Assembly (NCBI GenBank): GCA_963976435.1
Contig: CAXBKQ010000020.1
Span: forward strand, 1-64,000
Origin: CAKZNE01 sp963976435
GTDB lineage: Bacteria; Bacteroidota; Bacteroidia; Flavobacteriales; Schleiferiaceae
Length of the DNA stretch: 64,000 nt
Reading direction: 5' to 3'
This document shows, in pieces, positions 52,566-61,720 of this stretch (position 1 is its first letter; every line of letters begins with the position of its first letter). The translations under genes were made by a program, and so were the position numbers. Below the pieces are notes generated by a model. That model ran no database searches and was not told the origin of the DNA. It saw only the letters and a list, made by a program, of their open reading frames with translations.

Positions 52566-53708
52566 ATGCGTAGATTATGTTTTTGTGCTATGGCAATTGT
52601 GCTATTAGGATCTTGAAATAAGGCTCAGCAATCGGATGATGAGATTAATCTTTTAATCATCAATTCCGAACAAATAACTTTACCCGAAATTTCCTTTAAT
52701 TATGAGGTTCAAAATATTCCGAACTATTTATTAAATGCTAGGCTAAACCGAGCTGATAATACCCCTGCACATAATCCTATTGATAATGAAGGTGCCACTC
52801 TGGGTCGTGTTCTTTTTTATGATAAAATCTTGAGCTTAAATAAAACAATATCCTGCTCTAGTTGCCATTCACCGAGTTCAGGATTTTCGGATCCTAAAAC
52901 ATTCAGTCTAGGATTTGAAGGTGAGGAAACCGCCCGCCATTCCATGGCATTAGCCAATGCTCGATTTTATGCCAAAGCAAGATTCTTTTGGGATGAAAGA
53001 GCTTCAAGTTTGGAAGAACAAGCGCTAGAACCCATACAGGATCACATAGAAATGGGTTTGAATTTGGATAGCCTGATTTCAAGAATGAATAAAACCGATT
53101 ACTACCCTCCTCTTTTTAGCAATGCTTTTGGAAATAATGAAATTACAGAAAGTAAAATAGCCCTAAGTTTAGCACAATTTATAAGAAGTTTAATATCCTT
53201 TAATAGTAAATATGATATTGCTAGGTCTAGAGTTGCAAATTCCTCAGTAAATTTTCCTAATTTTACGGATTCGGAAAATAGAGGCAAATCACTATTTTTT
53301 AGTGATCGCTGAGCATGTGGACTTTGCCACGGTACTGATGCCTTTATAGCTCCAGGGCCCCGAAACAACGGACTTGAAGCAATTAGCACTGACCTTGGTC
53401 TTGGTGGGAATAGCGGAAACCCTAGTAATAATGGGGAGTTTAAAGTTGGTTCATTGAAAAATATTGGAATTAGTGCTCCCTATATGCATGAAGGAAGATT
53501 TACCAACCTATTGGATGTTGTAAATCACTATAATGATGGAGTACAAAACCACCCAAATCTTAGTCCACCGCTACGATTAGCAAATGGACAAATAAGAAGA
53601 TTGAATTTGACAAATACTGAAAAAAATGATTTGATCGCATTCTTACATACCCTTACGGATGATGTAATGATCAATGATGAAAAGTTTAGTGATCCCTTCA
53701 GTGAATAG
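52566..53708 (+). pseudogene. Di-heme cytochrome c peroxidase (MbnH/CcpA-like) interrupted by two in-frame TGA codons
   Basis: One frame from ATG 52566 to TAG 53706-53708 gives 380 residues with TGA at codon 17 (52614-52616) and codon 249 (53310-53312), no frameshift. The rest is intact: heme motif SCSSCHSPSSGFSD, second heme motif ACGLCHG, and GISAPYMHEGRF, all di-heme peroxidase marks. The first TGA follows LLGS, exactly where a lipobox cysteine belongs, so a TGT/TGC to TGA change is the simplest reading. The second stands just before ACGLCHG. It is likely a recent pseudogene; readthrough or sequence error are alternatives. It would be the last gene of the ECF locus; MbnP-like partners lie at 26909-28409. 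Confidence 0.8.
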
Positions 53709-53808
53709 GAAAGTCGATTTGGTTTGAAATTTAACCTTTGTTCCCGCATCGGTTAGGTTTTTAAAATCTATTTACTGAATACAATTTGTTAGTGCAGTTG
53801 TATGTGGA

Positions 53809-53840
53809 GAAGCCCCGATACCCATCGGGGCTTTTTTTTT
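53809..53840 (+). terminator. Rho-independent terminator of the ECF-peroxidase locus
   Basis: Stem AAGCCCCGAT (53810-53819), 4-base loop, ATCGGGGCTT (53824-53833), then a T-run. It lies about 100 bases past the peroxidase stop. The remaining bases to 53973 show nothing I can support. Confidence 0.88.
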
Positions 53841-53973
53841 GAACCATTTGGAGCTATTTTCCTTGACTGAAATTTACTTAGAGAAGAATAAAAATATATT
53901 TGATTGTAATATCCTTGCAATCATCCTATTATTTAATTCCTCTAAATTTTATTACACAGGCTGGTCCATAATT

Positions 53974-54390
53974 TTAATGCACCATCCAAAGTTTTTGTTT
54001 TTTGGATAATTTGAAATGGTATTCATTTTCGGAAGGATAAAATTGAATATCAATTTCCGCCGAATCTGGGTAGATCTTAAAATTACTGATTTCAAGGTAG
54101 GTGTCTATTTCTATTTGAAAAAGCACATTGGGATCTAGTATACAGACTTTTTCACCAATTAATTTGGGTTCTATAGTACTTTCTAAATATCCGTTTTCAA
54201 CAAAATAAACTGTGCAATCTAAATATCTTCTTCCCTCAGTATCTGAAATTTTTAATCCTTTAGAAATAAGCTGAACAAGGCAGGAGGAAATAATATCTTC
54301 CTTATCGTTCTCAATATTTACTTCTGAACTTTTAGTATTGCCAAAAATGCCAGCAATGGAAAATATTAGTATTGAAATATATAATTTCAT
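53974..54390 (-). CDS. Secreted hypothetical protein
   Basis: 138 residues from the ATG at 54390 (MKLYISILIFSIAGIFG), which gives a clean signal peptide; the frame extends to a TTG at 54435 but that is less likely. Two cysteine-containing segments (IISSCLVQL, YLDCTVYF, KVCILD) and a beta-rich C-terminus. No family recognised. Same strand as, and 77 bp after, the next hypothetical gene. Confidence 0.6.
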   Translation of the reverse strand: MKLYISILIFSIAGIFGNTKSSEVNIENDKEDIISSCLVQLISKGLKISDTEGRRYLDCTVYFVENGYLESTIEPKLIGEKVCILDPNVLFQIEIDTYLEISNFKIYPDSAEIDIQFYPSENEYHFKLSKKQKLWMVH

Positions 54391-54467
54391 GAAATTAATT
54401 ATATCCAAGGTTAAAGAATATAATTGAGTCCTCAAAAAAATAAGCTAGCTCTTTAAACTGAAGCTTA

Positions 54468-55133
54468 CTAATCTTCCTTTATTTTATTGCTAAATACAGC
54501 ATCCAAAAGTTGAAACAGTTGAAAGAATTTTAATTTTTCCTCCTTGCCAGGACTATCCACCATATCTGCCACAAATGGCTCCTTTGCACAATAGCTCATA
54601 ATTTTGTTTCCTTGAAATAATAATAAGCAGCTTCTACCTAAGGCAACAAATTTCAGGGTACTGGGATCAGAATTTGGGTCTATTTTAAATGGAGGTTTTA
54701 AAATTTCATCTTTATCCAAATAAATTGCCTTTGAGGCTACTAGAGAATCCAATAGGTCCCAATAAATCTGTCGGTTTTTCCTTTTTACTCTATATTTAGA
54801 TAAGGTCCCTTCCCTTAAGGGTGATGTTTCACAGCTTTTGAACAATCTTACTTTGCCATTTCTATAATAGACTATAAACTTGCTGCAGCGTTCAGCTTTT
54901 AAGCCCTTGATTTCAAAAAACTTAAGGATTAAAGCCTCACTATCCTTAATACCCAAATTTTCATAGCTAGGGTTTGAACCATTTAAACTATCGGAAAAAA
55001 TTATCTCGGGAATTCTAGATTTTTGCGAATAGAGCTTTGTATTGAAAAATACAAGGATGAATAGTAGAAAATAACAGAATAGTTTTAGGGGGCTTTTGGT
55101 CTTAAGATATAGTAGATATGCTGAATTTGTCAT
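54468..55133 (-). CDS. Hypothetical protein with N-terminal membrane segment
   Basis: 221 residues. One N-terminal hydrophobic segment (15-33), either uncleaved anchor or signal peptide ending near LYSQ, then a soluble, probably periplasmic part with CSKFIVYYRNGKVRLFKSCE and GRSCLLLFQGNKIMSYCAKE. Five cysteines suggest disulfides. No known domain. It lies between the erythromycin-esterase-like gene and another small secreted protein. Confidence 0.6.
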   Translation of the reverse strand: MTNSAYLLYLKTKSPLKLFCYFLLFILVFFNTKLYSQKSRIPEIIFSDSLNGSNPSYENLGIKDSEALILKFFEIKGLKAERCSKFIVYYRNGKVRLFKSCETSPLREGTLSKYRVKRKNRQIYWDLLDSLVASKAIYLDKDEILKPPFKIDPNSDPSTLKFVALGRSCLLLFQGNKIMSYCAKEPFVADMVDSPGKEEKLKFFQLFQLLDAVFSNKIKED

Positions 55134-55200
55134 TTGCTATTTGTTTATGGCCTTTAGCGCCTATCAGAAATCCATTTCGAAAAAAGTATTAATTGGAGCT

Positions 55201-56442
55201 TTACTGATTTTCCATTTCCATGGGCATCTTCACCATATTGACAAATATTATTCCATCAAATAATTGATTTACTGGAAACCTAGGTTCCGGGTTTTTAATC
55301 CAGGTATTAAAATCGCCGTAAAACATTTTTTCCAATTCCTGATTATTTTCATTTAATGTATAAAATCCATAATTAATCCCTAAGCCATTCATTTTTGATT
55401 CAATACTTTCGGATGGAGGAAGGGGAATCTTTAATTCTTTATAATCCCATTTACAATAGCTTCCCTCATAATAACTGCTTGCAAAATGCAGACAATTATC
55501 TCCAAACTCTTCATTTAATATTGAACCAGCATTAGGTAATTTTTTAAGTTGAGTAGAATCCAAACTAAATTTTAATAGATCGGTGTTTTTGGCCATATGT
55601 CCATTGTGAAGATGGATCAGGATTTTTTGATTTGGAAAAATCTCCTTGGCTAACCAAATAATATTATCGGCCATACCTTTTTCGCGATGGAAAAATCTAT
55701 CTGGACTATTTAAATCCCCAAATTCCCTTGTCCAAGCATTTTTAGCAAAAACTTCTAGATTATGAATAAACCTCACTTTCCATTTGGTTTCCTTTCCCTT
55801 GGACATTTGATATTGATATTTTAAAGATTTACAGGTCTTAAAAAAGAACGTCTTATCCAAACTTGTATTGGTACTATCTCTATACTCTTGATTAAATAAG
55901 ATGTTTAGGATACTTAAAAATCTAGCTTGTTCATGGATACTAATAATATTGCTGTCCAAATCCTTTTTTAAATAGGCCATAAAATCATTTCTAGGAAAAA
56001 TCCGGGGATCAGCACCCAGCATTTGAATGGGGTTTTCACCTTTAGACTCTTGATTTAAATAATTAAAAAAGGCGGAATATTCTTTGGCCTTTGCTTGTGG
56101 CCAATACATTCCTTTTCGATAGCTTTCTGCATTAGGCAAAACTTTTAGCCCTTCATTGACTCTATAGAATTCAAAAAAGCAATATTCTTGTATTATTATA
56201 TTAAATCCCAAGTCTTCATGGAAAAACTGGCTTAAGAGCTTAAAATTTTCATAGTGGCTGCCTATACCATGCTCTTGTTCTCCAATAATTACTATTCTAG
56301 TATCTCCTATATAATCCTTAAGCTTTTGAAAACCCTCACTTTTTAAAGCATCCTCATTAAACTCTCCAAAATCCAAAATTTGAGATTGTAATTTCTCTAG
56401 GCTTAAGCTAAAAACCAAAATCAATAGAAGATACTTTTTCAT
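55201..56442 (-). CDS. Erythromycin esterase-like (EreA/ChaN-type) secreted protein
   Basis: 413 residues. Signal peptide 1-20 (…LEKLQSQ). The fold is recognised from VIIGEQEHGIGSHYENFKLL (about 50-69), which corresponds to the GE-HG catalytic motif of the erythromycin esterase superfamily, plus MLGADPRIF and HLHNGHMAKN near 286. Members hydrolyse macrolide lactones in some cases, but most Bacteroidota versions have unknown substrates, so no resistance role is claimed. Periplasmic or secreted. Confidence 0.82.
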   Translation of the reverse strand: MKKYLLLILVFSLSLEKLQSQILDFGEFNEDALKSEGFQKLKDYIGDTRIVIIGEQEHGIGSHYENFKLLSQFFHEDLGFNIIIQEYCFFEFYRVNEGLKVLPNAESYRKGMYWPQAKAKEYSAFFNYLNQESKGENPIQMLGADPRIFPRNDFMAYLKKDLDSNIISIHEQARFLSILNILFNQEYRDSTNTSLDKTFFFKTCKSLKYQYQMSKGKETKWKVRFIHNLEVFAKNAWTREFGDLNSPDRFFHREKGMADNIIWLAKEIFPNQKILIHLHNGHMAKNTDLLKFSLDSTQLKKLPNAGSILNEEFGDNCLHFASSYYEGSYCKWDYKELKIPLPPSESIESKMNGLGINYGFYTLNENNQELEKMFYGDFNTWIKNPEPRFPVNQLFDGIIFVNMVKMPMEMENQ

Positions 56443-56504
56443 TTGGGGAATTTATAATGGTATGGCTTTTACTGCCGATAATGAAATGTTAAAATTATAT
56501 GCTA

Positions 56505-57392
56505 TTAAATCCTAGGTTCATTGGCAAGATTCTCAAATATCCTCTCCCCAATTCTAGCATGCCGAGGATTGGAGTTCATACCGGTATCAAGAAGTACAAT
56601 CGCAAAATATATGGCCCATCCAATTGACCTTTTAATTAAGCTAGTGTCTGCACCATAAATGGCTAAGGCTTTATTTCTAACGGTATTATTTTCAAAAAGC
56701 ATCCATAAACTGGCAAGATCAGTAGCAGGATCACCAAAACAAACATCTCCCCAATCTATTATTGCCTTTAATTTTTCATTTTCCACCACGATATTGCGAG
56801 AGTGTAAATCACCATGAATAAGGCATTTTAGCTCTTGTGAATCTTCCTCTAATGCCAAATTCCAAAGCCTTTCTATAGATGAGTTGAAAAAGTTTGTGGC
56901 CTTCTTTAAACGTTCAATTCTAGGGGAAAGGGCCTCTACTTTTTCGGATAAGGGACAAGAACGATGTGGGTTGGACGGTGGGTCCTCCATTTTTATTCCA
57001 TGTAATACCTTTAAAAAATAAGCTAGAGATTGAGATTCTTCATCTCCCAATTTCGAAAGATCCGCTGTTTCTCCTTCAAACCATGGCGAAATTGTCCACT
57101 TCCATGGGTATTCCTTATCAGCATTACCAATAAATTGAGGAACTGGAATAGCTATAGGTAATTTAGGGCCCAATCTTTTAAGGAATTTTATTTCATTCTT
57201 TATCAATTCAGCGGCTACTTGTCTCCTTGGTAATCTGATCAAATATTGAGAGCCTAATTTATAATTCACATTATCCCATCCTTCATCCACAAAACTCAAT
57301 TCTAGTTCTGACAATTCTGGGAATTGGCTGGAAATTAAATTTTTCAGCAAATTTTTATCAATGACCAGCTCAGCAGGTGGATCCTGATTCAT
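56505..57392 (-). CDS. Aminoglycoside phosphotransferase-family kinase
   Basis: 295 residues, cytosolic. Kinase fold of the APH family: nucleotide lysine region YLIRLPRRQVA, catalytic loop HGDLHSRN (193-200) and metal motif IDWGD (212-216). The family includes antibiotic and small-molecule kinases; the substrate cannot be inferred, and a resistance role is not supported by context. It is flanked by an outer-membrane barrel gene and the esterase-like gene on the same strand. Confidence 0.88.
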   Translation of the reverse strand: MNQDPPAELVIDKNLLKNLISSQFPELSELELSFVDEGWDNVNYKLGSQYLIRLPRRQVAAELIKNEIKFLKRLGPKLPIAIPVPQFIGNADKEYPWKWTISPWFEGETADLSKLGDEESQSLAYFLKVLHGIKMEDPPSNPHRSCPLSEKVEALSPRIERLKKATNFFNSSIERLWNLALEEDSQELKCLIHGDLHSRNIVVENEKLKAIIDWGDVCFGDPATDLASLWMLFENNTVRNKALAIYGADTSLIKRSIGWAIYFAIVLLDTGMNSNPRHARIGERIFENLANEPRI

Positions 57393-57446
57393 TTTACTAA
57401 TATTTTAAATTAAAAAGACTGAATAAAAAATGGGCTTAATTGGGTT

Positions 57447-58217
57447 TTACTTCCGCCAATCAAACCTCCAAGACATTCCGAAGTCATAGAAAAAATCCGA
57501 AGCAGAATTCACATCGAAGTAGCCTGCTGAAATATCCAGTTGAAAATCCTTATTCACCAGATATCCTATACCCGTATCAAAATGAAAATACAAGGGGTCA
57601 AAAGATCCAAACACTTCAACGAATGTTGACCACTTTTTAGATAAAGAAATTGAAGTATTGATAACATATCCAAAATCTGGATTAGAATCAAAACCGTCGA
57701 AATGTAAAATCCAATTTGTCGTAAGATTTAAATAATCGGTGATTTTGTTCCCTGTGGAAAGGATAAATCTTGATCCAATATCATTGGTTCTAAAGGATTC
57801 ACTTTGCAATTTTAGAAAAGCCCTGTATTGTAGGCCTAGAGTTGGCAGTAAACCATCATTGCTTGTAAAATTATATCGAGCCCCAAATTGAGTAGCACTT
57901 ATTCCTCCTATGCTAGATTGACTGCCATTAATATCAGTTCTTCTGCTTGACCAATTGATTACAGAACTTAATTCAAAGTGTTCACTTATTCCTAACCTCA
58001 ATACTGTGTTTTGACTTAAAACCTTTCTTTCTGAAATACCTAGTCCTGGAATTCTTAGGTAGGTATTATTAAAACCAGTTTGCATTTGAAAAACATTCTT
58101 CCCAAGAGTAAAGGCTCCAATGGCCTGACCTGGTCTGGCTGTTCTAATATTATCACCATATTGGGCTATTGCAAAAAAGGGAATGAAAAAAAATACCAGT
58201 AAACTTTGGATCTTCAA
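57447..58217 (-). CDS. Outer-membrane beta-barrel protein (transporter-like)
   Basis: 256 residues. Signal peptide ends near FAIAQ. The mature part begins DNIRTARPGQAIGAF with a run of short amphipathic strands, ending in SWRFDWRK. The opening motif and length match the transporter family described as a putative MetA-pathway or phenol-degradation outer-membrane barrel. Ligand unknown. Monocistronic or co-transcribed with the APH gene 54 bp downstream. Confidence 0.75.
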   Translation of the reverse strand: MKIQSLLVFFFIPFFAIAQYGDNIRTARPGQAIGAFTLGKNVFQMQTGFNNTYLRIPGLGISERKVLSQNTVLRLGISEHFELSSVINWSSRRTDINGSQSSIGGISATQFGARYNFTSNDGLLPTLGLQYRAFLKLQSESFRTNDIGSRFILSTGNKITDYLNLTTNWILHFDGFDSNPDFGYVINTSISLSKKWSTFVEVFGSFDPLYFHFDTGIGYLVNKDFQLDISAGYFDVNSASDFFYDFGMSWRFDWRK

Positions 58218-58285
58218 GTTGGCAAATTGGATTTGTAAAAACTAAAAATAGAAGAATAATTTAAAATCCAATAAAATTAACTCCT

Positions 58286-59053
58286 CTACTTTTCTTTTAG
58301 ATATGCATTCCTCTCCAATCCTATTTGAACCTTTTTCCTGAACCAATTTGCCACTTTATTTTCATCGGATATAACTGTTTGAAATTCAATGGCTATTTCA
58401 GGGTGAAATTTAAGGCTTGTCTTGGCAGCCCATCCTATTCCCTGTCTTATTTCCTTATTCTTACTATTGGCCACAAGGAGTAAAATTTCAAACACTTCTT
58501 TAACTTTTTCCTTTTCCAAATTCCACTTTATAGCCAAGTGGGCTCCAGCGCCTAAAGACCTCAGGAGCCAATGGTTGGAACTATTTATCAGCTTTTTATA
58601 ATCTTGAATAGCTTTGGAATAATGATGAAGCAAAGCATGTCCAAAAACCCTTTCGCCGATAATGTCACATACATACCATATATGAGCTTTTGAAATATAT
58701 TCAGCGGCTTTGGAAATAGAATTTTCATAATGAAACTCCATTCGCAGTTGAAGTAAGGAGCCCAGGATAACATTGCCTCCCTCTAACTTTCGGGCTTCTA
58801 CTAAATCGCAAAAAATGATATGAAATTCCTCTTCTATCCCTTCATAATATAGCCGTGCAGCGTATTCCAATAAGGGAAATTTCACTTTTTTAGAAAGAAT
58901 ATTATTGCAAAGACTATCTACAAGACATTCAAAACCTTCCTTCTTATAGGCTTCAAGACTTTCATCTACAAAGGACTTAATAATGGGTTTTCTACTTATC
59001 GATTCCAATAAATCTAATTTTCCAAGCAATTTACAATTTGCAAAGGGCAGCAA
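58286..59053 (-). CDS. HEAT-repeat protein resembling AlkD DNA-glycosylase family
   Basis: 255 residues, all-helical, no signal peptide. The segment HWLLRSLGAGAHLAIKWN and EIRQGIGWAAKTSLKFHPEI resemble the ALK/HEAT repeats of the DNA alkylation-repair (AlkD) family. The catalytic-aspartate and tryptophan positions of AlkD cannot be checked by eye, so activity is uncertain. Flanked by the MORN lipoprotein on the 5' side. Confidence 0.6.
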   Translation of the reverse strand: MLPFANCKLLGKLDLLESISRKPIIKSFVDESLEAYKKEGFECLVDSLCNNILSKKVKFPLLEYAARLYYEGIEEEFHIIFCDLVEARKLEGGNVILGSLLQLRMEFHYENSISKAAEYISKAHIWYVCDIIGERVFGHALLHHYSKAIQDYKKLINSSNHWLLRSLGAGAHLAIKWNLEKEKVKEVFEILLLVANSKNKEIRQGIGWAAKTSLKFHPEIAIEFQTVISDENKVANWFRKKVQIGLERNAYLKEK

Positions 59054-59109
59054 AAAACTGAAGAGGGAATTTAGCTTGGAGAGTAGAGATAAACTGAAAT
59101 TAAATGCTC

Positions 59110-59727
59110 TTAGTTCAGGGATTGAACTTCTTCATCATCCAATTTAAAACAAAGATTGGATCGTTTTAGTCCGAAAATTCTACCGTTTTTGGCTTCATAA
59201 TTACTATAAACCTTTCCGTTCTCCCTCCAGGATTGTTGTTTGCCCTCCTCTTTACCATATTCTAGGTTTAACACTTTAAAAAGTGCTCCACTGCTATACC
59301 ATTGCTTTTGCCTTCCATGGGCTTTTCCTTCGGCATAATTATTTTCGCTTCTCAAATTTCCATTAGACCACCAAGAACGACTTAATCCATCCTTTTTACC
59401 ATCCTTATAAATAGCTTCAAAACTTAAATCCGAACTTTTAAAAAACTTTCGAAATGGGCCATTCCTTTTTCCATTTTCATAGAATGTTTCCGTGGCAATT
59501 TTTCCATTTCCATAGAAAGAAAGAGCTCTACCGCTAAAAACCTTAGCCTTAACGTATACCAGTCCTTCATCAGGATTTAAAACTAAAGAATCTTGATGGG
59601 TATAATCAGATTGATTTTGGGAAATGGATAAAGCTGAAACCAGATTTTCTCCAGTTTCAGCTTTTTCCTCCTTGCAAGAAAAGGCAAGGAAAATTAAAAG
59701 GATTATTATTTTATTATTGAATGGCAT
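59110..59727 (-). CDS. MORN-repeat lipoprotein (YwqK-like)
   Basis: 205 residues, lipobox LLIFLAFSC (C18). From about 65 on there are successive MORN-type repeats: GKIATETFYENGKRNGPF, YKDGKKDGLSRSWWSNGNL and YAEGKAHGRQKQWYSSGAL. This is the YwqK-like family, often called an antitoxin in databases without evidence for this variant. Outer-membrane or periplasmic lipoprotein. Its start overlaps the YHYH gene end by 14 bp, so the pair is probably co-translated. Confidence 0.85.
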   Translation of the reverse strand: MPFNNKIIILLIFLAFSCKEEKAETGENLVSALSISQNQSDYTHQDSLVLNPDEGLVYVKAKVFSGRALSFYGNGKIATETFYENGKRNGPFRKFFKSSDLSFEAIYKDGKKDGLSRSWWSNGNLRSENNYAEGKAHGRQKQWYSSGALFKVLNLEYGKEEGKQQSWRENGKVYSNYEAKNGRIFGLKRSNLCFKLDDEEVQSLN

Positions 59728-60484
59728 TTGGGCTACCTTGGTAATCTCCAGGGAATAAAATATAATAGCTATTTAGGTATAATTCATTTTTAATATGATA
59801 ATGATACTCTCCATCTGCATTATGCTGGGTGGTACTAGAATGTCCACCAGAAGCATCTAAATCTGTAGGATAAGTACCTGTAGAGCTACATTTTCTACCA
59901 TATAGAAAAAAACCATCCGAAATAATTCCAATAAGTTTATCATCATCATCAGACCAGGCCTTTGGCTCTAGGTGGTAATGATAACTTTGAGGACCAGTAT
60001 GTGCTGCGGTATAGTCTAAAGATACAACGGCATTGTCTAAAGGTACATTTGGACCTTCCTCATCATTATAAATAACAGATCCGCTAACCGCAATACCAAT
60101 AGCCCCTAAACCAGTTGAGGAAGAAGAAGCCGCTAGGTTTGCAGAAATTGGAACTCTTAAAGTATAGGATCCATTAAAATTATCAATATTACCGGGTGCC
60201 ATATCATTATAATTGGTAACCGTAGGTTCTACAAATAAGGGGTGAGTAGCAGACCAATAGGGTGAAGTATGATTAGGCAAACCATTGGTTTCAATTACTA
60301 CTTCATTCCCATCTAAATAAATACTGGTATTATCACCGTCAAATTCGGCAAAGGCAGAGTGAAGGTCGGAGTTCGATGTTGTACTGGTATTGGTGCTAGA
60401 AGTATCATCATCATCCTCTTTACAGGAATTTAAAATAATCAGCATTCCAAATAAAGCTAAAAAGGCTAGGTTTAATTTTTTCAT
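59714..60484 (-). CDS. YHYH-domain lipoprotein
   Basis: 256 residues from the ATG at 60484; the longer ORF start at 60523 would put extra residues before the lipobox (IILNSC, cysteine 21). The acidic, Thr/Ser-rich linker EDDDDTSSTNTSTTS follows. Family signature repeats: QSYHYHLEP near 170 and GEYHYHIKN near 230, with HSSTTQHNADGEY. The histidines may bind metal. Function unknown. Immediately upstream of, and overlapping, the MORN lipoprotein. Confidence 0.87.
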   Translation of the reverse strand: MKKLNLAFLALFGMLIILNSCKEDDDDTSSTNTSTTSNSDLHSAFAEFDGDNTSIYLDGNEVVIETNGLPNHTSPYWSATHPLFVEPTVTNYNDMAPGNIDNFNGSYTLRVPISANLAASSSSTGLGAIGIAVSGSVIYNDEEGPNVPLDNAVVSLDYTAAHTGPQSYHYHLEPKAWSDDDDKLIGIISDGFFLYGRKCSSTGTYPTDLDASGGHSSTTQHNADGEYHYHIKNELYLNSYYILFPGDYQGSPNAIQ

Positions 60485-60561
60485 GGTTGAATTTATATAT
60501 GTTCCCAACATGGACGACATCATATTAAAATACTTGCGCTGGTAAAAAATAAATAAAGATT

Positions 60562-61173
60562 TTATTTGGAAATGAAGTAATCACTAATCCCTGATAGGAT
60601 GCTTTGAACAGCGTAGGAAGCTAGAATGAGTCCCATTATTTTACTAATTACGGTAATTCCATAATCCCCAATTCTTCGTTGAACCCTTGAGGCCATAAGC
60701 AATGTTGCGGCGGTTAATGCCACTACCACTAAAACCAATAGGGAAGTCACCGTTTGCTGTTCTATGGTGTAGATATGATTATCGGTCATTAAAACCACAG
60801 CCATAATCGCCCCTGGTGAAGCTATTGAAGGAATGGCAACAGGGAAAATAGTTACATGTTTATAATCCGTGATTTTATTTTTTTCCTTTTCTGGTTTACC
60901 ATCTCCAAAAATCATGGTGAGGGCAAATAGAAATAATATTACTCCACCGGAGATTTGAAATGCATCCAAAGAAACATCCATCCCCTCAAGGATAAGTTGG
61001 CCTATAACAATAAAGAACAATAGAATAAGAAAGGCAATAATGGAAGCTCTTATGGCGATTTTTCTCTTGTGATAATCGTCAAACTCCTTGGTTGCCTCCA
61101 AATAAACCGGAACGGAACCTATGGGGTCAATTACTGCAATAAGAAAAAATATGGTCGCCAAAAATTCTGACAT
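60562..61173 (-). CDS. MarC-family membrane protein
   Basis: 203 residues with six membrane helices. Family marks: FFLIAVIDPIGSVPVYLEAT at the start and PSIASPGAIMAVVLMTDN in the second half, typical of the MarC/NAAT inner-membrane family. A role in drug resistance has not been established for the family. Lies 77 bp before the YHYH gene start, separate from it. Confidence 0.9.
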   Translation of the reverse strand: MSEFLATIFFLIAVIDPIGSVPVYLEATKEFDDYHKRKIAIRASIIAFLILLFFIVIGQLILEGMDVSLDAFQISGGVILFLFALTMIFGDGKPEKEKNKITDYKHVTIFPVAIPSIASPGAIMAVVLMTDNHIYTIEQQTVTSLLVLVVVALTAATLLMASRVQRRIGDYGITVISKIMGLILASYAVQSILSGISDYFISK

Positions 61174-61228
61174 TTGCTGCTTTTCAGTTTAGGCTCCCAA
61201 AGATAGATGAATAAATGAAGCTAAATTT

Positions 61229-61696
61229 CTATTGCTTAACTATCGTTAATTCATTGGACCAGATAATCACTCCAGAATCTGAAAGTTTTTCTTCATGGAG
61301 TACCCGAATAAAGTCCATTCCCAATTTAAAAGCTATGGGAAGACTATAGCCCGGATTTAATTTAAGTTTTATACTCCTCTTCCAAACCTCTTGTCCGGCC
61401 AAGTTTTTTGTTTCCGGGAAATTCTTATCACAGAATGGCGCAACTATTTTTAGCTCCATTTTATTTATTGAAAAATAGCCTTGCCAAGAGCAAGACCAAG
61501 TTCTAAATTCTATTTCATCAAGAGTATTGTTTTTCAGCTCAAAATTAATCAGGCAATAGTGGGCCTCTTTTTCAAGAATAAGCTTAGGTTCTGAAATAAA
61601 CAAACTTAGTTCCGGTTCGGGTGTTAAAACCTGTGCCTTTAAAGGGCCTATGAGACATGAAAAAACGGCGGTGGCAAGAACTAAGGACAGCTTCAT
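61229..61696 (-). CDS. Secreted hypothetical protein downstream of COG3014-LpoB
   Basis: 155 residues. Signal peptide ends near LKAQ. The mature part is beta-rich (LINFELKNNTLDEIEFRTWS, LNPGYSLPIAFKLGMDFI) with two cysteines (SCSWQ, PFCDK). It resembles immunoglobulin-like periplasmic domains but no family is recognised. It begins 24 bp after the COG3014 gene stop, so it may be the last gene of that unit. Confidence 0.65.
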   Translation of the reverse strand: MKLSLVLATAVFSCLIGPLKAQVLTPEPELSLFISEPKLILEKEAHYCLINFELKNNTLDEIEFRTWSCSWQGYFSINKMELKIVAPFCDKNFPETKNLAGQEVWKRSIKLKLNPGYSLPIAFKLGMDFIRVLHEEKLSDSGVIIWSNELTIVKQ

Positions 61697-61720
61697 TTAA
61701 AAAAATTAAAAATCAGAATC

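Noticed and set aside
52614..52652. Selenocysteine insertion at the first TGA of the peroxidase gene, with the hairpin GATGA..TCATC downstream
   Set aside because: The hairpin is AT-rich with a two-base bulge and a TCTT loop, not a convincing SECIS, and the second TGA has no comparable structure. Two nonsense mutations are simpler.
52830..53312. ORF fragments at 52830-53312 and 53454-53708 as separate genes
   Set aside because: They are in the same frame and together with the N-terminal piece make one di-heme peroxidase; the breaks are TGA codons.
55201..57392. Antibiotic-resistance island formed by the erythromycin-esterase-like and aminoglycoside-phosphotransferase-like genes
   Set aside because: Both belong to broad families with mostly unknown substrates; there is no mobile element, and base use is like that of the neighbours.
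59110..59727. MORN lipoprotein as a toxin-antitoxin antitoxin
   Set aside because: It is an exported lipoprotein and no toxin gene is adjacent; the label is a database habit.
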